Origin: Bradyrhizobium diazoefficiens
Lineage (GTDB): Bacteria; Pseudomonadota; Alphaproteobacteria; Rhizobiales; Xanthobacteraceae
Assembly (NCBI RefSeq): GCF_016616885.1
Contig: NZ_CP067102.1
Location: 5,732,501 to 5,796,500, forward strand
Direction of reading: 5' to 3'
Length of the DNA: 64,000 nt
Part shown: positions 1-9,518 of the stretch, in pieces
How the letters are laid out: the number at the start of each line of letters is the position of its first letter
How positions within the stretch are numbered: position 1 is the stretch's first letter
Translations under genes and position numbers: made by a program
The notes under the pieces: generated by a model
The model's database searches: none
Told to the model about the DNA's origin: nothing
The model's input: only the letters and a program-made list of their open reading frames with translations

Positions 1-576
1 CAGAAGGCCGCGGGCCTGCGCCAGGACATCGTCAAGGCCGAGCAGCGCACCAGCCTGCTCCGCCTCGCCGCGCAGGAGGACGGCATAGTCCAGCAGCTCG
101 CCGTGCACTCGGTCGGCGGCGTGGTGACACCGGCTCAGACGCTGATGGTCGTCGTGCCCACCAGCGGCGGCCTCGAGATCGAGGCGATAATCTCGAACCG
201 CGACATCGGCTTCGTCACCCCGGGCGAGGACGCCGCGATCAAGGTCGACACCTTCAGCTTCACCCGCTACGGCTTGCGCCAGGGCAAGGTGCTCAGCGTC
301 TCCCAGGACGCCATCGTCCGCCAGAAGCCGCCGGAAAAGCCCGGCGACACACCCGCCGGCACCGAGACATCATCCAGTGAACCCAAGGGCGAGGAGCTGG
401 TCTACTCCGCCCGCGTCTCGCTGGACCGCGCCCAGATGGACATCGACGGCCGCACCGTCAACCTCGCGCCCGGCATGGCCGTAACCGTCGAGATCAAGAC
501 CGGCACAAGGAAGATCATCAGCTATCTAGTGTCGCCGCTGATCCGGTATGGGCAGGAGAGCTTGCGGGAGCGGTGA
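1..576 (+). CDS. HlyD-family type I secretion periplasmic adaptor, C-terminal part
   Basis: The frame is open from the first base of the window, so the 5' end is cut off; 191 residues remain. It starts in the end of the coiled-coil arm and runs through the lipoyl/beta-barrel region (TPAQTLMVVVPTSGG, then a barrel with DIGFVTPGEDAAIKVD) to the typical family ending PGMAVTVEIKTG followed by LSPLI/RYGQESLRER-like residues. Such adaptors bridge an inner-membrane ABC exporter and a TolC channel to secrete unfolded proteins, often RTX type. The ABC partner should lie upstream, outside the window. It converges on the regulator gene ending at 607, leaving only 30 bp between them. Confidence 0.9.
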   Translation, partial: QKAAGLRQDIVKAEQRTSLLRLAAQEDGIVQQLAVHSVGGVVTPAQTLMVVVPTSGGLEIEAIISNRDIGFVTPGEDAAIKVDTFSFTRYGLRQGKVLSVSQDAIVRQKPPEKPGDTPAGTETSSSEPKGEELVYSARVSLDRAQMDIDGRTVNLAPGMAVTVEIKTGTRKIISYLVSPLIRYGQESLRER

Positions 577-606
577 GACGGCCGCGAATAGGCCAACTTC
601 AACGGT

Positions 607-1287
607 TTATCTGATCCCGTCACGGATCATGTACCCGGCGCCGCGGATCGTGTGCAGCAGCGGCCGCTCAAAACCCTTGTCGATCTTGGAGCGCAGCCGC
701 GAAATGTGCACGTCGATCACGTTGGTCTGCGGATCAAAATGGTAGTCCCAGACGTTCTCCAGCAGCATGGTGCGCGTCACGACCTGGCCGGCATGCTTCA
801 TCAGATATTCGAGCAGGCGGAATTCGCGCGGCTGCAGCGTCAGCTCGTCCTTGCCGCGGGCGACCCGGTGCGAGAGCCGGTCGAGCTCGAGATCACCGAC
901 ACGGTAGAGCGTATCCTCGGCCGGGCCGCCGCGGCGGCGCGACAGCACCTCGACGCGGGCGAGCAGCTCGGCGAAGGAATAGGGCTTTGGCAGATAGTCG
1001 TCGCCGCCGGCGCGCAGGCCCTTGATGCGATCGTCGACCTGCCCGAGCGCGGAAAGAATCAGCACCGGCGTCGAGTCGCCCTTGTCGCGCAGCGAGCCGA
1101 TCAGCGCCAGCCCGTCGCGCTTGGGCAGCATGCGGTCGACCACCAGCACGTCGTAATCGCCGTTCTCGGCCATGGCGAGGCCCTCCTCGCCGTCACCGGC
1201 CAGGTCGGCAATGTGTCCGACCTCGCGAAACGCCTTCACGAGATAGTCGGCGGATTCGCGGTCGTCTTCGATGATGAGGAGGCGCAT
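607..1287 (-). CDS. OmpR/PhoB-family response regulator
   Basis: 226 residues: receiver domain at about 1-115 with acidic pocket EDD (7-9), phosphoacceptor D51 in VVDRMLPKRDG and the conserved K of LPKPYSF, then a winged-helix DNA-binding domain at about 130-225 (LQPREFRLLEYLM, NVIDVHISRLRSKID, IRGAGYMI). ATG at 1287 opens directly at MRLLIIEDD; an in-frame TTG at 1317 would add ten residues not typical of the family. It sits downstream of degP on the same strand but behind a terminator-like hairpin, so it probably has its own promoter. In related alphaproteobacteria the degP-linked regulator is usually followed by a sensor kinase; none is present here, because the next gene is the convergent HlyD adaptor. 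Confidence 0.9.
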   Translation of the reverse strand: MRLLIIEDDRESADYLVKAFREVGHIADLAGDGEEGLAMAENGDYDVLVVDRMLPKRDGLALIGSLRDKGDSTPVLILSALGQVDDRIKGLRAGGDDYLPKPYSFAELLARVEVLSRRRGGPAEDTLYRVGDLELDRLSHRVARGKDELTLQPREFRLLEYLMKHAGQVVTRTMLLENVWDYHFDPQTNVIDVHISRLRSKIDKGFERPLLHTIRGAGYMIRDGIR

Positions 1288-1380
1288 CGTGCGTTCGGCG
1301 GCGGTCAAGGAGGTCAACCTTCTCTAAACATGGCGCGAGCGGCAATCGCATGCAAGCCAAGCGGACGAGACTTGGGTAGA

Positions 1381-1420
1381 CAAAAAGGCGGGCGGTGAAG
1401 CTGGGGGGACCTCACCGCCC
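1381..1420 (-). terminator. Rho-independent terminator after degP
   Basis: On the minus strand a perfect 9-bp stem (GGGCGGTGA / TCACCGCCC, arms at 1412-1420 and 1390-1398) with a 13-nt loop is followed by GC and then five T residues (1382-1386). It lies about 150 bp past the degP stop and before the regulator start. Confidence 0.7.
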
Positions 1421-1570
1421 TAGGCCTTCCGACGGAGGGGGGCGTAATTCCACCGGAAGGTAGGTGTGGGGAGCGAGCTTTGGGCTGCTCCCCGGAAGAG
1501 TGCCGGCGGCGGGGGCGACTGATGCCGGCGACACCCTTCATCTCGTAAGCCTCCTGAGGCTTAGCCCTTG

Positions 1571-3151
1571 TTAGCCTTTGGCGATGGGCACCGCGACGAA
1601 GCGCGACTGGCCGCCGCTCTTCACGCGCATCAGGACGCTGTTCTTGTTGTCGGTCCGCGCCGTGTTGATGGCGTCGCGGACATCGCCGGCGGTGCTCACG
1701 CTCTTGCCGCCGACTTCGAGAATCACGTCGCCTTCCTTGAAGCCGCGCTCGGCGGCTGCGCTCTTCGGATCGACTTCGGTGACCACGACGCCGTCCTTGC
1801 CGGCACCGGCCACGGAGTTGGCGGGCGCAACCGTCATGCCGAGCTTCGGCACGTCGGTGCCTTTGCTCGCGCTCTTGCCGCTGTCGTTATCGATGTCGGC
1901 CTTGGCCTCGACCGTGCTCGGCAGCTGGCCGAGGGTCAGGTTCACGACCTTGTCCTGGCCCTTGTGCAGCACGTTGAGCTTCACGGACGCGCCGGGCGCC
2001 ATGCCGCCGATGGTGCGGGCGAGCTCGCGGGCGTCCTTGACGGATTCGCCGTTGACCGAGGTGATGACGTCGCCGGACTCGATGCCGGCCTTGGCCGCCG
2101 GACCATCCTTCTGCGGCTCCGCCACCAGCGCGCCTTCAGCCTTCTTCATGCCGAGGCTGTCGGCGATGTCTGACGTCACCGGCTGGATCTGTACGCCGAT
2201 CCAGCCACGGCTGACCGAGCCCTTGTCCTTGAGCTGGGCGACCACACTCTTCACGGTGTTGGCGGGAATCGAGAACGCGATGCCGACGCTGCCGCCCGAG
2301 GGCGAGTAGATCGCGGTGTTGACGCCCATCACCTCGCCGTCGGTGTTGAAGGCCGGACCGCCGGAATTGCCCTTGTTCACGGGCGCGTCGATCTGGATGA
2401 AATCGTCATACGGACCGTTGCCGATGTCGCGGCCGCTGGCCGAGACGATGCCCGCGGTCACGGTGCCGCCGAGGCCGAAGGGGTTGCCGACCGCCAGCAC
2501 CCAGTCGCCGATCCGCGGCTTGCCGTCGGCAAGCTTGGCGAACGAGAAGTTCGAGCCGCCCTCGACCTTGATCAGAGCAAGGTCGGTGCGCTGGTCGGTG
2601 CCGATCACCTTGGCGGTGTAGGTCTTGCCGTCGTCGGTGGTGACCTCGACCTTGTCGGCGCCGTCGACCACGTGGTTGTTGGTCACGGCAAAGCCGTCAG
2701 CCGAGATGAAGAAGCCGGAGCCCTGGCCTTGGACGACGCGGCCACGACCACCACCCTTCAGGCCCGGAATACCATCCGGACCGCCGAAACGGCGGAAGAA
2801 GCGCTCCATCGGCGAGCCCGGCTGGAACGGCGAGGCGGAATCATCGCCATCGTCGTTGCTCGCGGTCTTCTCCTTGATGTTGACCTTCACCGAGATCACC
2901 GAGGGCTTCACGCGCTCGACGATGTCGGCGAAGCCGATCGGACGTTCGACCTTCTTGACCTCGTTGTTGACCTGCGCATGCGCCGGGCTGGAGAACAGGT
3001 CGACGGGCGACGTCGACGGGCTGAATCCATGGACAGCGATACCGAGACCGGCGACGACCGAGGCCATCAGCGCGACTCTGCGGGCAGAAAATACGGAACG
3101 GCGGGGCTGCCGGTAGGACGGAAGGTTCGTGAGGTCGGGACGATCGGTCAT
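1571..3151 (-). CDS. degP: Do-family periplasmic serine endoprotease DegP/HtrA
   Basis: 526 residues. N-terminal membrane-spanning signal segment at about 24-45, then a trypsin-like domain with the full catalytic triad: H160 in TNNHVVDG, D190 in TDLALIKV and S263 in GNSGGPAF. Two PDZ domains follow (about 310-400 and 430-520), the usual Do architecture and length. It degrades or refolds misfolded envelope proteins. ATG at 3151 (MTDRPDL) is chosen; an in-frame start at 3178 would add nine residues. It follows the ccmIEFH operon on the same strand after a 200-bp gap, the order known from other rhizobia (cycHJKL-degP). A hairpin terminator lies downstream at 1381-1420. Confidence 0.95.
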   Translation of the reverse strand: MTDRPDLTNLPSYRQPRRSVFSARRVALMASVVAGLGIAVHGFSPSTSPVDLFSSPAHAQVNNEVKKVERPIGFADIVERVKPSVISVKVNIKEKTASNDDGDDSASPFQPGSPMERFFRRFGGPDGIPGLKGGGRGRVVQGQGSGFFISADGFAVTNNHVVDGADKVEVTTDDGKTYTAKVIGTDQRTDLALIKVEGGSNFSFAKLADGKPRIGDWVLAVGNPFGLGGTVTAGIVSASGRDIGNGPYDDFIQIDAPVNKGNSGGPAFNTDGEVMGVNTAIYSPSGGSVGIAFSIPANTVKSVVAQLKDKGSVSRGWIGVQIQPVTSDIADSLGMKKAEGALVAEPQKDGPAAKAGIESGDVITSVNGESVKDARELARTIGGMAPGASVKLNVLHKGQDKVVNLTLGQLPSTVEAKADIDNDSGKSASKGTDVPKLGMTVAPANSVAGAGKDGVVVTEVDPKSAAAERGFKEGDVILEVGGKSVSTAGDVRDAINTARTDNKNSVLMRVKSGGQSRFVAVPIAKG

Positions 3152-3354
3152 GCAGGTCTCCAGGGCCTTGAAATCCATTTGGTGCCAGATGGCGGCACCT
3201 TGCGGACCTGAACATGGGGACTTGCGCCTTACCGCGCGCTGGATGCGGGGTTAAACTTTTGTAATGAAGGACGGTCCGCGATGCGGCAGTTTATCGCAGG
3301 CCGAAAGTCGCGGTGTTACAGGAACTTAACAGGGTTCCGGCGACAGGCGCGGCG

Positions 3355-3837
3355 CTAGCGAGATGTCGCATCGTCTGACATCAAGGCGGCAAGCCGCGCC
3401 TCTTCCTCGGGCGTCAGCGGCGGCGCTGTGACGTCTGTACCATTCTGCGCGCGACGCCTCGTTTGCCGCCACAGCGCAAAGCCACCGCCGGCCAGCAGCA
3501 GTGGGGCGAGCAGCCACAACAGCATGGTCTGCCGTTCGAAGCGCGGCTTCAGCAGCACGAACTCGCCGTAACGGGCGACCAGGAAGTCGAGCACCTGAGA
3601 GTTGCTGTCGCCGGCCGCGATCCGCTCGCGCACCAGGAGTCTCAGGTCGCGCGCCAGCGGCGCATCGGAATCGTCGATCGACTGGTTCTGGCAGACCATG
3701 CAGCGCAGCTCGCGCGACAAGTCGCGCGCGCGCGCCTCCTTCGCGGGATCCGACATGATCTCGTCGGGCTGCACGGCATGCACCGCGGGCGTAGCCAGCA
3801 GCATGAGCGCGACGATCGCGGACATCATCCGGCGCAT
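3355..3837 (-). CDS. ccmH: Cytochrome c maturation protein CcmH (CycL)
   Basis: 160 residues: signal peptide (about 1-21), a periplasmic domain with the heme-handling thiol motif LRCMVCQNQSI (C46 and C49), and one C-terminal transmembrane helix (MLLWLLAPLLLAGGGF) with a short basic cytoplasmic tail. CcmH reduces apocytochrome CXXCH thiols and works with CcmF and CcmI in heme ligation. The start at 3837 (MRRMMSAIV) is the first methionine giving a clean signal peptide; it lies only 4 bp after the ccmF stop, so the two are coupled in one operon. Confidence 0.95.
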   Translation of the reverse strand: MRRMMSAIVALMLLATPAVHAVQPDEIMSDPAKEARARDLSRELRCMVCQNQSIDDSDAPLARDLRLLVRERIAAGDSNSQVLDFLVARYGEFVLLKPRFERQTMLLWLLAPLLLAGGGFALWRQTRRRAQNGTDVTAPPLTPEEEARLAALMSDDATSR

Positions 3838-3841
3838 CGGA

Positions 3842-5824
3842 TCACTCCGCCGGTTGCAGGCGCTGCTTGGCCCGCGCCGGCTTCGGCGCTCCGACCCGCA
3901 GGCGCCGGTCAGACAGCGACAGCACACCGCCGAACGCCATCAGCACGGGCCCCCACCAGATCATGAGCACCAACGGCTTGTGATAGATGCGCACGGCGAT
4001 CGCGCCCCCGGCGGTGACATCACCGAGCGAGATGTAGAGCTGGCTCGCGCCGCGGGTCAGCAGCGCAGCCTCGGTGGTCGAGGAGCCGCGCGTGGTAAAA
4101 CTGCGTTTCGACGGCGTCATGACGCTGAGCGCTTCGCCGTTTCGACTGACGTTGAACTGGGCCATCATCTCGCGGTAGTTCGGCCCCTGCCGCTCGAGCA
4201 GACCGTCGAGCTTCAGGTCATATCCGGCGACCTGCGCAACGTCGTTCGGCTTCATGGTCGCGATATACTCGCTGTTCCAGGTGGTTTCGCAGACGATCCC
4301 GATCAGCGCGACGCCGAGACCGGCATGTGCAAACGCGGTACCCCAGGCCGAGCGCGGCAAGCCCCGGGCGCGGTGCAACGTCGTCGTGAACGGCAGGCGA
4401 AACAGGCCGGTTCGTTCGGCCATATCGGTCAGGGCACCGGCGATGACGAAGACGCCAAGCCCGATGGCCAACGGCGCCAGCGCGCTGCCGCCACGCGTCC
4501 AGGCCCAGACAATGGCAATCACCACAAGACCGGCCACGCCGGCCGCAAGCAGCCGCTGAGTGACGCCGAGCAGATCGCCGCGTTTCCACGCCAGCATCGG
4601 CCCGAACGGCACCGCGAGCAGCAGCAGCGCGAACAGCGGCACGAAGGTGAGATTGTAGAACGGCGGGCCCACCGACATCTTGAAGTCGGCGAGCACTTCC
4701 ATCGCCAGCGGATAAAGCGTTCCGAACAGCACGACCGCGCAGGCCACCGTCAGCAGCAAATTGTTCAGCACCAGCGCGCCTTCGCGCGAGATCGGCGCGA
4801 ACAGGCCACCCTGCTTCAACGAGGTCGCGCGTCCCGCGAACAGCGACAGGCTGCCGCCGATGAACAGGCAGAGGATCAAGAGGATGAAGACGCCGCGGGT
4901 CGGATCATTGGCGAAAGCGTGCACGGAGGTGATGACGCCCGAGCGCACCAGGAAGGTACCGAGCAGCGACAGCGAGAAGGTCAGGATCGAAAGAAGGATG
5001 GTCCAGACCTTCAGCGCGTTGCGCTTCTCCATCACCAGCGCCGAGTGCAGCAGCGCCGTACCGGCGAGCCACGGCATCAGCGAGGCGTTCTCGACCGGAT
5101 CCCAGAACCACCAGCCGCCCCAGCCGAGCTCGTAATAGGCCCAGTAGGAGCCCATCGCGATGCCGAGCGTCAGGAAGATCCAGGCGACCAGCGTCCACGG
5201 CCGCACCCAGCGCGCCCAGGCCGCATCGATCCGCCCCTCCAGCAGCGCCGCGATGGCGAAGGAGAACGAGATCGAGAAGCCGACATAGCCGAGATAGAGC
5301 ATCGGCGGATGCACGGCGAGACCGATGTCCTGGAGCACCGGGTTGAGATCGCGCCCCTCGATCGGCGGATTGACGATGCGCAGGAACGGATTCGAGGTGA
5401 TCAGGATGAAGAGATAGAAGGCGCTGGCGATCCAGGCCTGGACCGCAAGCACATGCGCGCGCAGCGACAGCGGCAGATTGTTGCCGAAGGCCGCGACCAG
5501 CCCGCCGAACAGGGCCAGGATCGACACCCACAGCAGCATCGAGCCTTCATGGTTTCCCCACACCCCCGTGATCTTGTAGATCAACGGCTTCATGGAGTGG
5601 GAATTCTCGTAGACATTGGCGACGGAGAAATCCGAGTTCACGTGCAACGTCACGAGCGCGATGAACGACGCGCCGACGAACAGGAGCTGCGCCAGCGCGG
5701 TGGAGCGCGCCACGTTCATCAGCGCCGGATCGCGCAAGCGTGCGCCGATCAACGGCACGAAGGACTGGATCAGCGCCAGCGCGAGCGCCAGCACCAGTGC
5801 GTAATGTCCGGCTTCCGCGATCAC
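3842..5824 (-). CDS. ccmF: Heme lyase CcmF (CycK)
   Basis: 660 residues, polytopic, with the tryptophan-rich heme-handling motif [18 protein letters not shown] that defines the CcmF/CcmC/CcsA superfamily, plus many hydrophobic helices and periplasmic loops carrying conserved histidines. It performs the covalent attachment of heme from CcmE to apocytochromes c. The start is taken as GTG at 5824, overlapping the ccmE stop as GTGA; longer in-frame starts would read into ccmE. Ends 4 bp before ccmH. Confidence 0.95.
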   Translation of the reverse strand: MIAEAGHYALVLALALALIQSFVPLIGARLRDPALMNVARSTALAQLLFVGASFIALVTLHVNSDFSVANVYENSHSMKPLIYKITGVWGNHEGSMLLWVSILALFGGLVAAFGNNLPLSLRAHVLAVQAWIASAFYLFILITSNPFLRIVNPPIEGRDLNPVLQDIGLAVHPPMLYLGYVGFSISFSFAIAALLEGRIDAAWARWVRPWTLVAWIFLTLGIAMGSYWAYYELGWGGWWFWDPVENASLMPWLAGTALLHSALVMEKRNALKVWTILLSILTFSLSLLGTFLVRSGVITSVHAFANDPTRGVFILLILCLFIGGSLSLFAGRATSLKQGGLFAPISREGALVLNNLLLTVACAVVLFGTLYPLAMEVLADFKMSVGPPFYNLTFVPLFALLLLAVPFGPMLAWKRGDLLGVTQRLLAAGVAGLVVIAIVWAWTRGGSALAPLAIGLGVFVIAGALTDMAERTGLFRLPFTTTLHRARGLPRSAWGTAFAHAGLGVALIGIVCETTWNSEYIATMKPNDVAQVAGYDLKLDGLLERQGPNYREMMAQFNVSRNGEALSVMTPSKRSFTTRGSSTTEAALLTRGASQLYISLGDVTAGGAIAVRIYHKPLVLMIWWGPVLMAFGGVLSLSDRRLRVGAPKPARAKQRLQPAE

Positions 5825-6312
5825 CGCACCGCTCCCTGCGAGTTGCCCTGCGCGGTCGCTGCCGCCGGCTTGGCATTGTAATCGTCCTTCCAATGCCCCT
5901 GCTTCTTCAGGGCATCGGCAACGTCCTTGGGCATGTAGGTCTCGTCATGCTTGGCCAGCACGGTGTCGGCTTTGAACACGCCGTTGGCATCAAGCGCGCC
6001 TTCGGCAACGACGCCCTGCCCTTCACGGAAGAGATCGGGCAGGATGCCCTTGTAGGCGACTGGCAGCTTGGCACCGCCGTCGGCCACTTCAAACGTCACC
6101 GCGAGATTGTCGCCGCGCTGGAGCGAGCCCGGCTGCACCAGGCCGCCAAGGCGAAAACGCTTGCCGGGCTGGACATGCTTCTCGGCCACCATGGTCGGCG
6201 TCGAGAAGAACACGATGGAGTCGCGCAAGGCGTTGAGCACCAGCGCGGCTGCGAGCGCGAGCACGGCAAGCGAGCCGCCGATGATGGTCATACGTCGCTG
6301 CTTGCGCGTCAT
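5821..6312 (-). CDS. ccmE: Heme chaperone CcmE (CycJ)
   Basis: 163 residues: short cytoplasmic N terminus, one membrane anchor (about 9-28), then a beta-barrel periplasmic domain with the heme-binding site [11 protein letters not shown], where H122 is the covalent heme ligand and Y126 the axial residue (HXXXY type). It carries heme from the CcmABCD complex to CcmF. It overlaps ccmF by 4 bp and follows ccmI by about 37 bp. Confidence 0.95.
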   Translation of the reverse strand: MTRKQRRMTIIGGSLAVLALAAALVLNALRDSIVFFSTPTMVAEKHVQPGKRFRLGGLVQPGSLQRGDNLAVTFEVADGGAKLPVAYKGILPDLFREGQGVVAEGALDANGVFKADTVLAKHDETYMPKDVADALKKQGHWKDDYNAKPAAATAQGNSQGAVR

Positions 6313-6349
6313 GGCGTATCCATTCTCCGCTCGTCTCGTGCTGCGACAG

Positions 6350-7465
6350 TCATCCGTCGAGTCCGAGAGTCTTGAGGCCTTCGTTGAGCTGGCGCAACCG
6401 CTCGGAATCCTTGGCGACCGCCTGGCGGGCGTCGGCCGAGGCGCCCAGCGCCTTGCCGCGATCGCCCATCACCAGATAGGCGCGCACCAGGCGCAGCCAC
6501 CCCTCGACATCGTCGCCGTTCTGCTTGAGGCGCGTGGCGAGACGTTCGACCATGCTGCGGATCATCGCGTTGCGATCGCCGTCGTTCATCTCCTTGGATG
6601 CTGCAATCGTCTCGTCGGACAGCGCCGGCATCGTCACGCCGCCACCGCCGACCCGCGCGAGCGAGGTCTGCACCAGAGGCCGCCACGGCGCATCCGCCGG
6701 TGCTTTCGCCAGCAACGCGCGCCAGATATTGGCCGCGTCATCCTTGCGACCGTCCTGCTCGGCAGCGAGCCCGAGGAAGTAGTTCGCCTTGGGATCGTCG
6801 GCGTTGAGCGCATGCGCGCGCTCGAACTCGGTCTTGGCTTCCGCCGTCACCACGCCGCTGGCAGCGGCCGCAATCGCTTCGCCGAGATCGGAGCGGCGCT
6901 CCGCGCTCTCGCCGTTATAGGTGATCGAATTGCGATAAGCGCGCACGGCCTCGTCGAAGCGGCCAAGCCGCTCCAGCACCGGTGCAAGCACGTTCCAGCC
7001 GCGGCCGTCGGCCGGATTTTTCTCCAGATGTTGCTGGACCTGCACGACGAGGTTCTCGAGCGACTGCGCCATGCCGGACCCGGTTCCTCGCTCCCGCTGC
7101 GCCAGCGGGAAGTCGCGAAGCGCGGGCGAGCCGAGCGGAACGTAGATCGCGGCCGCCATCAGAGGCAGGCCGACCAGCGCCAGCACGGCGGCCGCGCGGC
7201 GCCATCCCACACTGGATGTCGGCACGAGCGCAGACTCGCTGCCGGCGGCGGCGAGCAGCCTGCGGCTGATCTCGACACGCGCCGCCTCGGCTTCAGGTAG
7301 CGCGATCAGTCCTGCCGCGAGATCACGCTCGATCTCGGCCAGCTGATCCTTGTAGACCGCGACCTCGCTGCCTTGATTGTCAGGACGCGCGCCACGGCCG
7401 AGCGGCCAGAGCACGGCGAATATCGCCGCGACCGTCATCAGCGCGAACACGAACCATAGCGTCAT
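6350..7465 (-). CDS. ccmI: Cytochrome c maturation factor CcmI (CycH)
   Basis: 371 residues. Two N-terminal membrane helices ([20 protein letters not shown], then [23 protein letters not shown] at about 100) flank a cytoplasmic leucine-rich segment, followed by a periplasmic TPR domain (repeats near [20 protein letters not shown] and [17 protein letters not shown]). CcmI chaperones apocytochromes c to the CcmF-CcmH lyase. The start at 7465 is the methionine directly before the first helix; the frame extends upstream to 7543 with no helix or signal there. First gene of the ccmIEFH operon; an 18-bp perfect palindrome lies 70 bp upstream. Confidence 0.93.
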   Translation of the reverse strand: MTLWFVFALMTVAAIFAVLWPLGRGARPDNQGSEVAVYKDQLAEIERDLAAGLIALPEAEAARVEISRRLLAAAGSESALVPTSSVGWRRAAAVLALVGLPLMAAAIYVPLGSPALRDFPLAQRERGTGSGMAQSLENLVVQVQQHLEKNPADGRGWNVLAPVLERLGRFDEAVRAYRNSITYNGESAERRSDLGEAIAAAASGVVTAEAKTEFERAHALNADDPKANYFLGLAAEQDGRKDDAANIWRALLAKAPADAPWRPLVQTSLARVGGGGVTMPALSDETIAASKEMNDGDRNAMIRSMVERLATRLKQNGDDVEGWLRLVRAYLVMGDRGKALGASADARQAVAKDSERLRQLNEGLKTLGLDG

Positions 7466-7534
7466 CTGGCAAGCTTCCGGCAGCGCGCGAGCCGCGCCTG
7501 TAGGTGGCTTTACACCACGGCCGGACGATGCGGC

Positions 7535-7552
7535 AATTGACAATTGTCAATT
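7535..7552. promoter_or_regulatory. Perfect 18-bp palindrome upstream of ccmI
   Basis: AATTGACAATTGTCAATT is a perfect inverted repeat at 70-87 bp upstream of the ccmI start. It contains TTGACA in both orientations, so it may be an operator overlapping a -35 box of the ccm operon. No clear -10 was assigned; role is inferred from position only. Confidence 0.4.
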
Positions 7553-7596
7553 TGGCGCGAGCGCACATAGTCCCGAAATGGTGAAAATCCAACGGC

Positions 7597-7866
7597 TTAG
7601 CTGATCTCGAAGTCCGTGCTTTGAGCGGCGTCCTCGCCGTGCCCGTTGAACGCCTTCAGGAAGTATGTTCCCGGCTTGATTGCCTCAGGCAATCTGATCC
7701 GCAACGCCCCGACGGGAACGGGCGATGCAACCCTGGTGACGGTCTCAGGCAGTTGCCGACCGCTTGCCTTCTCGACCAGCACCATCTTCGCGCCGACCAT
7801 CAGCCTTTGATATTTGGCAACAATGACGCGGTTTTCAATTTCGATGGAGCTGATAACGGGTTTCAT
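7597..7866 (-). CDS. Hypothetical small beta-rich protein
   Basis: 89 residues from ATG 7866 (MKPVISSIEIENRVIV). The alternation of short hydrophobic and charged stretches and the ending GTYFLKAFNGHGEDAAQSTDFEIS look like an immunoglobulin-like or IPT-type beta sandwich, but no family is recognised. No signal peptide from this start. The frame is open up to 7938; the upstream part (rich in V, P and G) does not look coding. It lies between a larger unknown gene upstream on the same strand and the ccm operon downstream. Confidence 0.55.
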   Translation of the reverse strand: MKPVISSIEIENRVIVAKYQRLMVGAKMVLVEKASGRQLPETVTRVASPVPVGALRIRLPEAIKPGTYFLKAFNGHGEDAAQSTDFEIS

Positions 7867-7966
7867 GCGCCCACAGATAGAAATTCCAGAAGCTTGCACG
7901 GGGACCGTAGGGCCCACAACCGGCACCGTCAACCACAAATTGTGATCACGAAAACATGCGCTTGAA

Positions 7967-9370
7967 TCAGCTTGCGCGGGTCGATTTGCGCTCGCCCGTT
8001 GCCGCGTTCTCCGCGGCGCGGCTCATCAGCGAGGCGTAGTCCTCGCCGAACAGCACCTGACAGAAGCGGATCGCGGCCTGCACCTGCTGCTGCCGGTAGG
8101 TACGGACCTTGTGATCGGCGGCGCGCAGCGACTGCACCAGTTGCTCGGTCGACCGTTCCACATATTGCTGCAGGTCGGAATAGGTGCGCAGCGTCACCTC
8201 GTTGATCGCAAGCTCGCTAGCGTAGTTGCGGCAGGTTGCGACGAAATCGATCAGCGCCGCGGTTTCCTCGACCTCGGTGCTGTCGATCCGCGCGCCCGGC
8301 GGAATGTCCTTCTCGGGGCGCTGGCGCAGAATGCGGCGGACGCGGCCGGGAACGCTGTCGATCTCGGACTGCAGCGCATTGGAGATGTCGGCCCGGATCG
8401 AGGTTAGCTGCTTGCCCCAAGCGGAATCGTTGCGCAGGTCGAGCTCGGTGCGCAGGCCGCGGACGCCGTCATGCAGCGCTTTCAGATTGTCGGCGACGGT
8501 CTCGAAATGGCCGCGCTTGATGTCCATGCGCAAATTGGCGGCAACGCGGGACAGATCGTGCAGGGCCATCGTGACGGCCACGCCATAAGGCGTTGCCGCG
8601 ACGCGGATCTCGTCGTCGGACGCGGCGATCTTGATGGCGAGGCGAATGATCTGCCACGGTGCGGTCATGCGCTGGGCCACCACCGACAGCGCAAATGGCA
8701 GCATTTGTGGGGTCTGGAGCACGGGAATGTTGAGCGCAGCGGTCACCGAGGCGATCTGGGGATCGCCGAATGTGCGCAGGAAGCGCGGCAGCTTCTCATT
8801 GAGCGCGCCGATGGCATCGCGAACGGCGAGCACCGCGCCGATCGAATAGAGGTCCTCGATCACGCTGGGCGGACCGACGCGGGCGAGCGCGCGCGACTTG
8901 TCGCCACCGCCCGGCCCCGTCAGCTCGAAGATCGCGTCCGCAGCCGCGGCCTGAAGCTTGAGCGCCAGCGCCTCGACCTGCCCCGCACTGTCTGACGCCG
9001 GCATGCGTGCCAGCGCCGCCTCGAATTCCGCCAGCTTGTCCGGGGCGCCGTCGCGGCCGAGCCATTGCCAGATCGGATGTAGCGAGGAACGGCGGATCTG
9101 GCCGACCCGGGTCGGGGTGCCGGCCTCCACAAGAAACGGTTCCAGCACCTGGAACAGCAACCGCGACAGATCGTCGGTGCGCGGCGGCGGGACTTCCTCG
9201 GCCTCGGTCTTGCGCACGATCCTGCGCAGCTGCTCGAGCACGAGAGTCGCCACCGCGGTGTCCTGGCCGCGCTCGAGCGCACGCTCGAACTCCCGCATCA
9301 GCAGCGCCTGCGCCTGCGGCGGGAGCTGCGCGAGATATTCCCTCAGCCGCTCGATCGATGTCTGGCTCAT
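7967..9370 (-). CDS. Conserved hypothetical protein, helical, cytoplasmic
   Basis: 467 residues from ATG 9370 (MSQTSIERLREYLAQL). It is predicted soluble and almost entirely helical, with amphipathic segments and charged heptads near the C terminus (QYVERSTEQLVQSLRAADHKVRTYRQQQVQAAIRFC is one continuous helix region). No catalytic motif, signal peptide or transmembrane helix is seen and no domain name can be assigned. Base composition and codon use match the neighbouring core genes, so I read it as a native alphaproteobacterial protein of unknown role. Confidence 0.8.
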   Translation of the reverse strand: MSQTSIERLREYLAQLPPQAQALLMREFERALERGQDTAVATLVLEQLRRIVRKTEAEEVPPPRTDDLSRLLFQVLEPFLVEAGTPTRVGQIRRSSLHPIWQWLGRDGAPDKLAEFEAALARMPASDSAGQVEALALKLQAAAADAIFELTGPGGGDKSRALARVGPPSVIEDLYSIGAVLAVRDAIGALNEKLPRFLRTFGDPQIASVTAALNIPVLQTPQMLPFALSVVAQRMTAPWQIIRLAIKIAASDDEIRVAATPYGVAVTMALHDLSRVAANLRMDIKRGHFETVADNLKALHDGVRGLRTELDLRNDSAWGKQLTSIRADISNALQSEIDSVPGRVRRILRQRPEKDIPPGARIDSTEVEETAALIDFVATCRNYASELAINEVTLRTYSDLQQYVERSTEQLVQSLRAADHKVRTYRQQQVQAAIRFCQVLFGEDYASLMSRAAENAATGERKSTRAS

Positions 9371-9518
9371 GCGCCCGGGTAATACAGGGTAAAATGGCGG
9401 ACAAAGGATGCGTCCTGCACGATCATAGGTGGGTGCGCCTTAAGAAGCCGTTGAGGAAGTCGCTCCGAATACCGCCGGTTTGGCCCGAAATCCCAAATAA
9501 TCGTTTGGGATCAGAGGA

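Noticed and set aside
1314..1541. 75-codon minus-strand frame between degP and the regulator
   Set aside because: Covers the terminator hairpin, has no ribosome site and ends in the regulator's own upstream region.
3602..5881. 759-codon plus-strand frame
   Set aside because: Antisense to ccmF and ccmH; low-complexity Arg/Gln/His content, no motifs.
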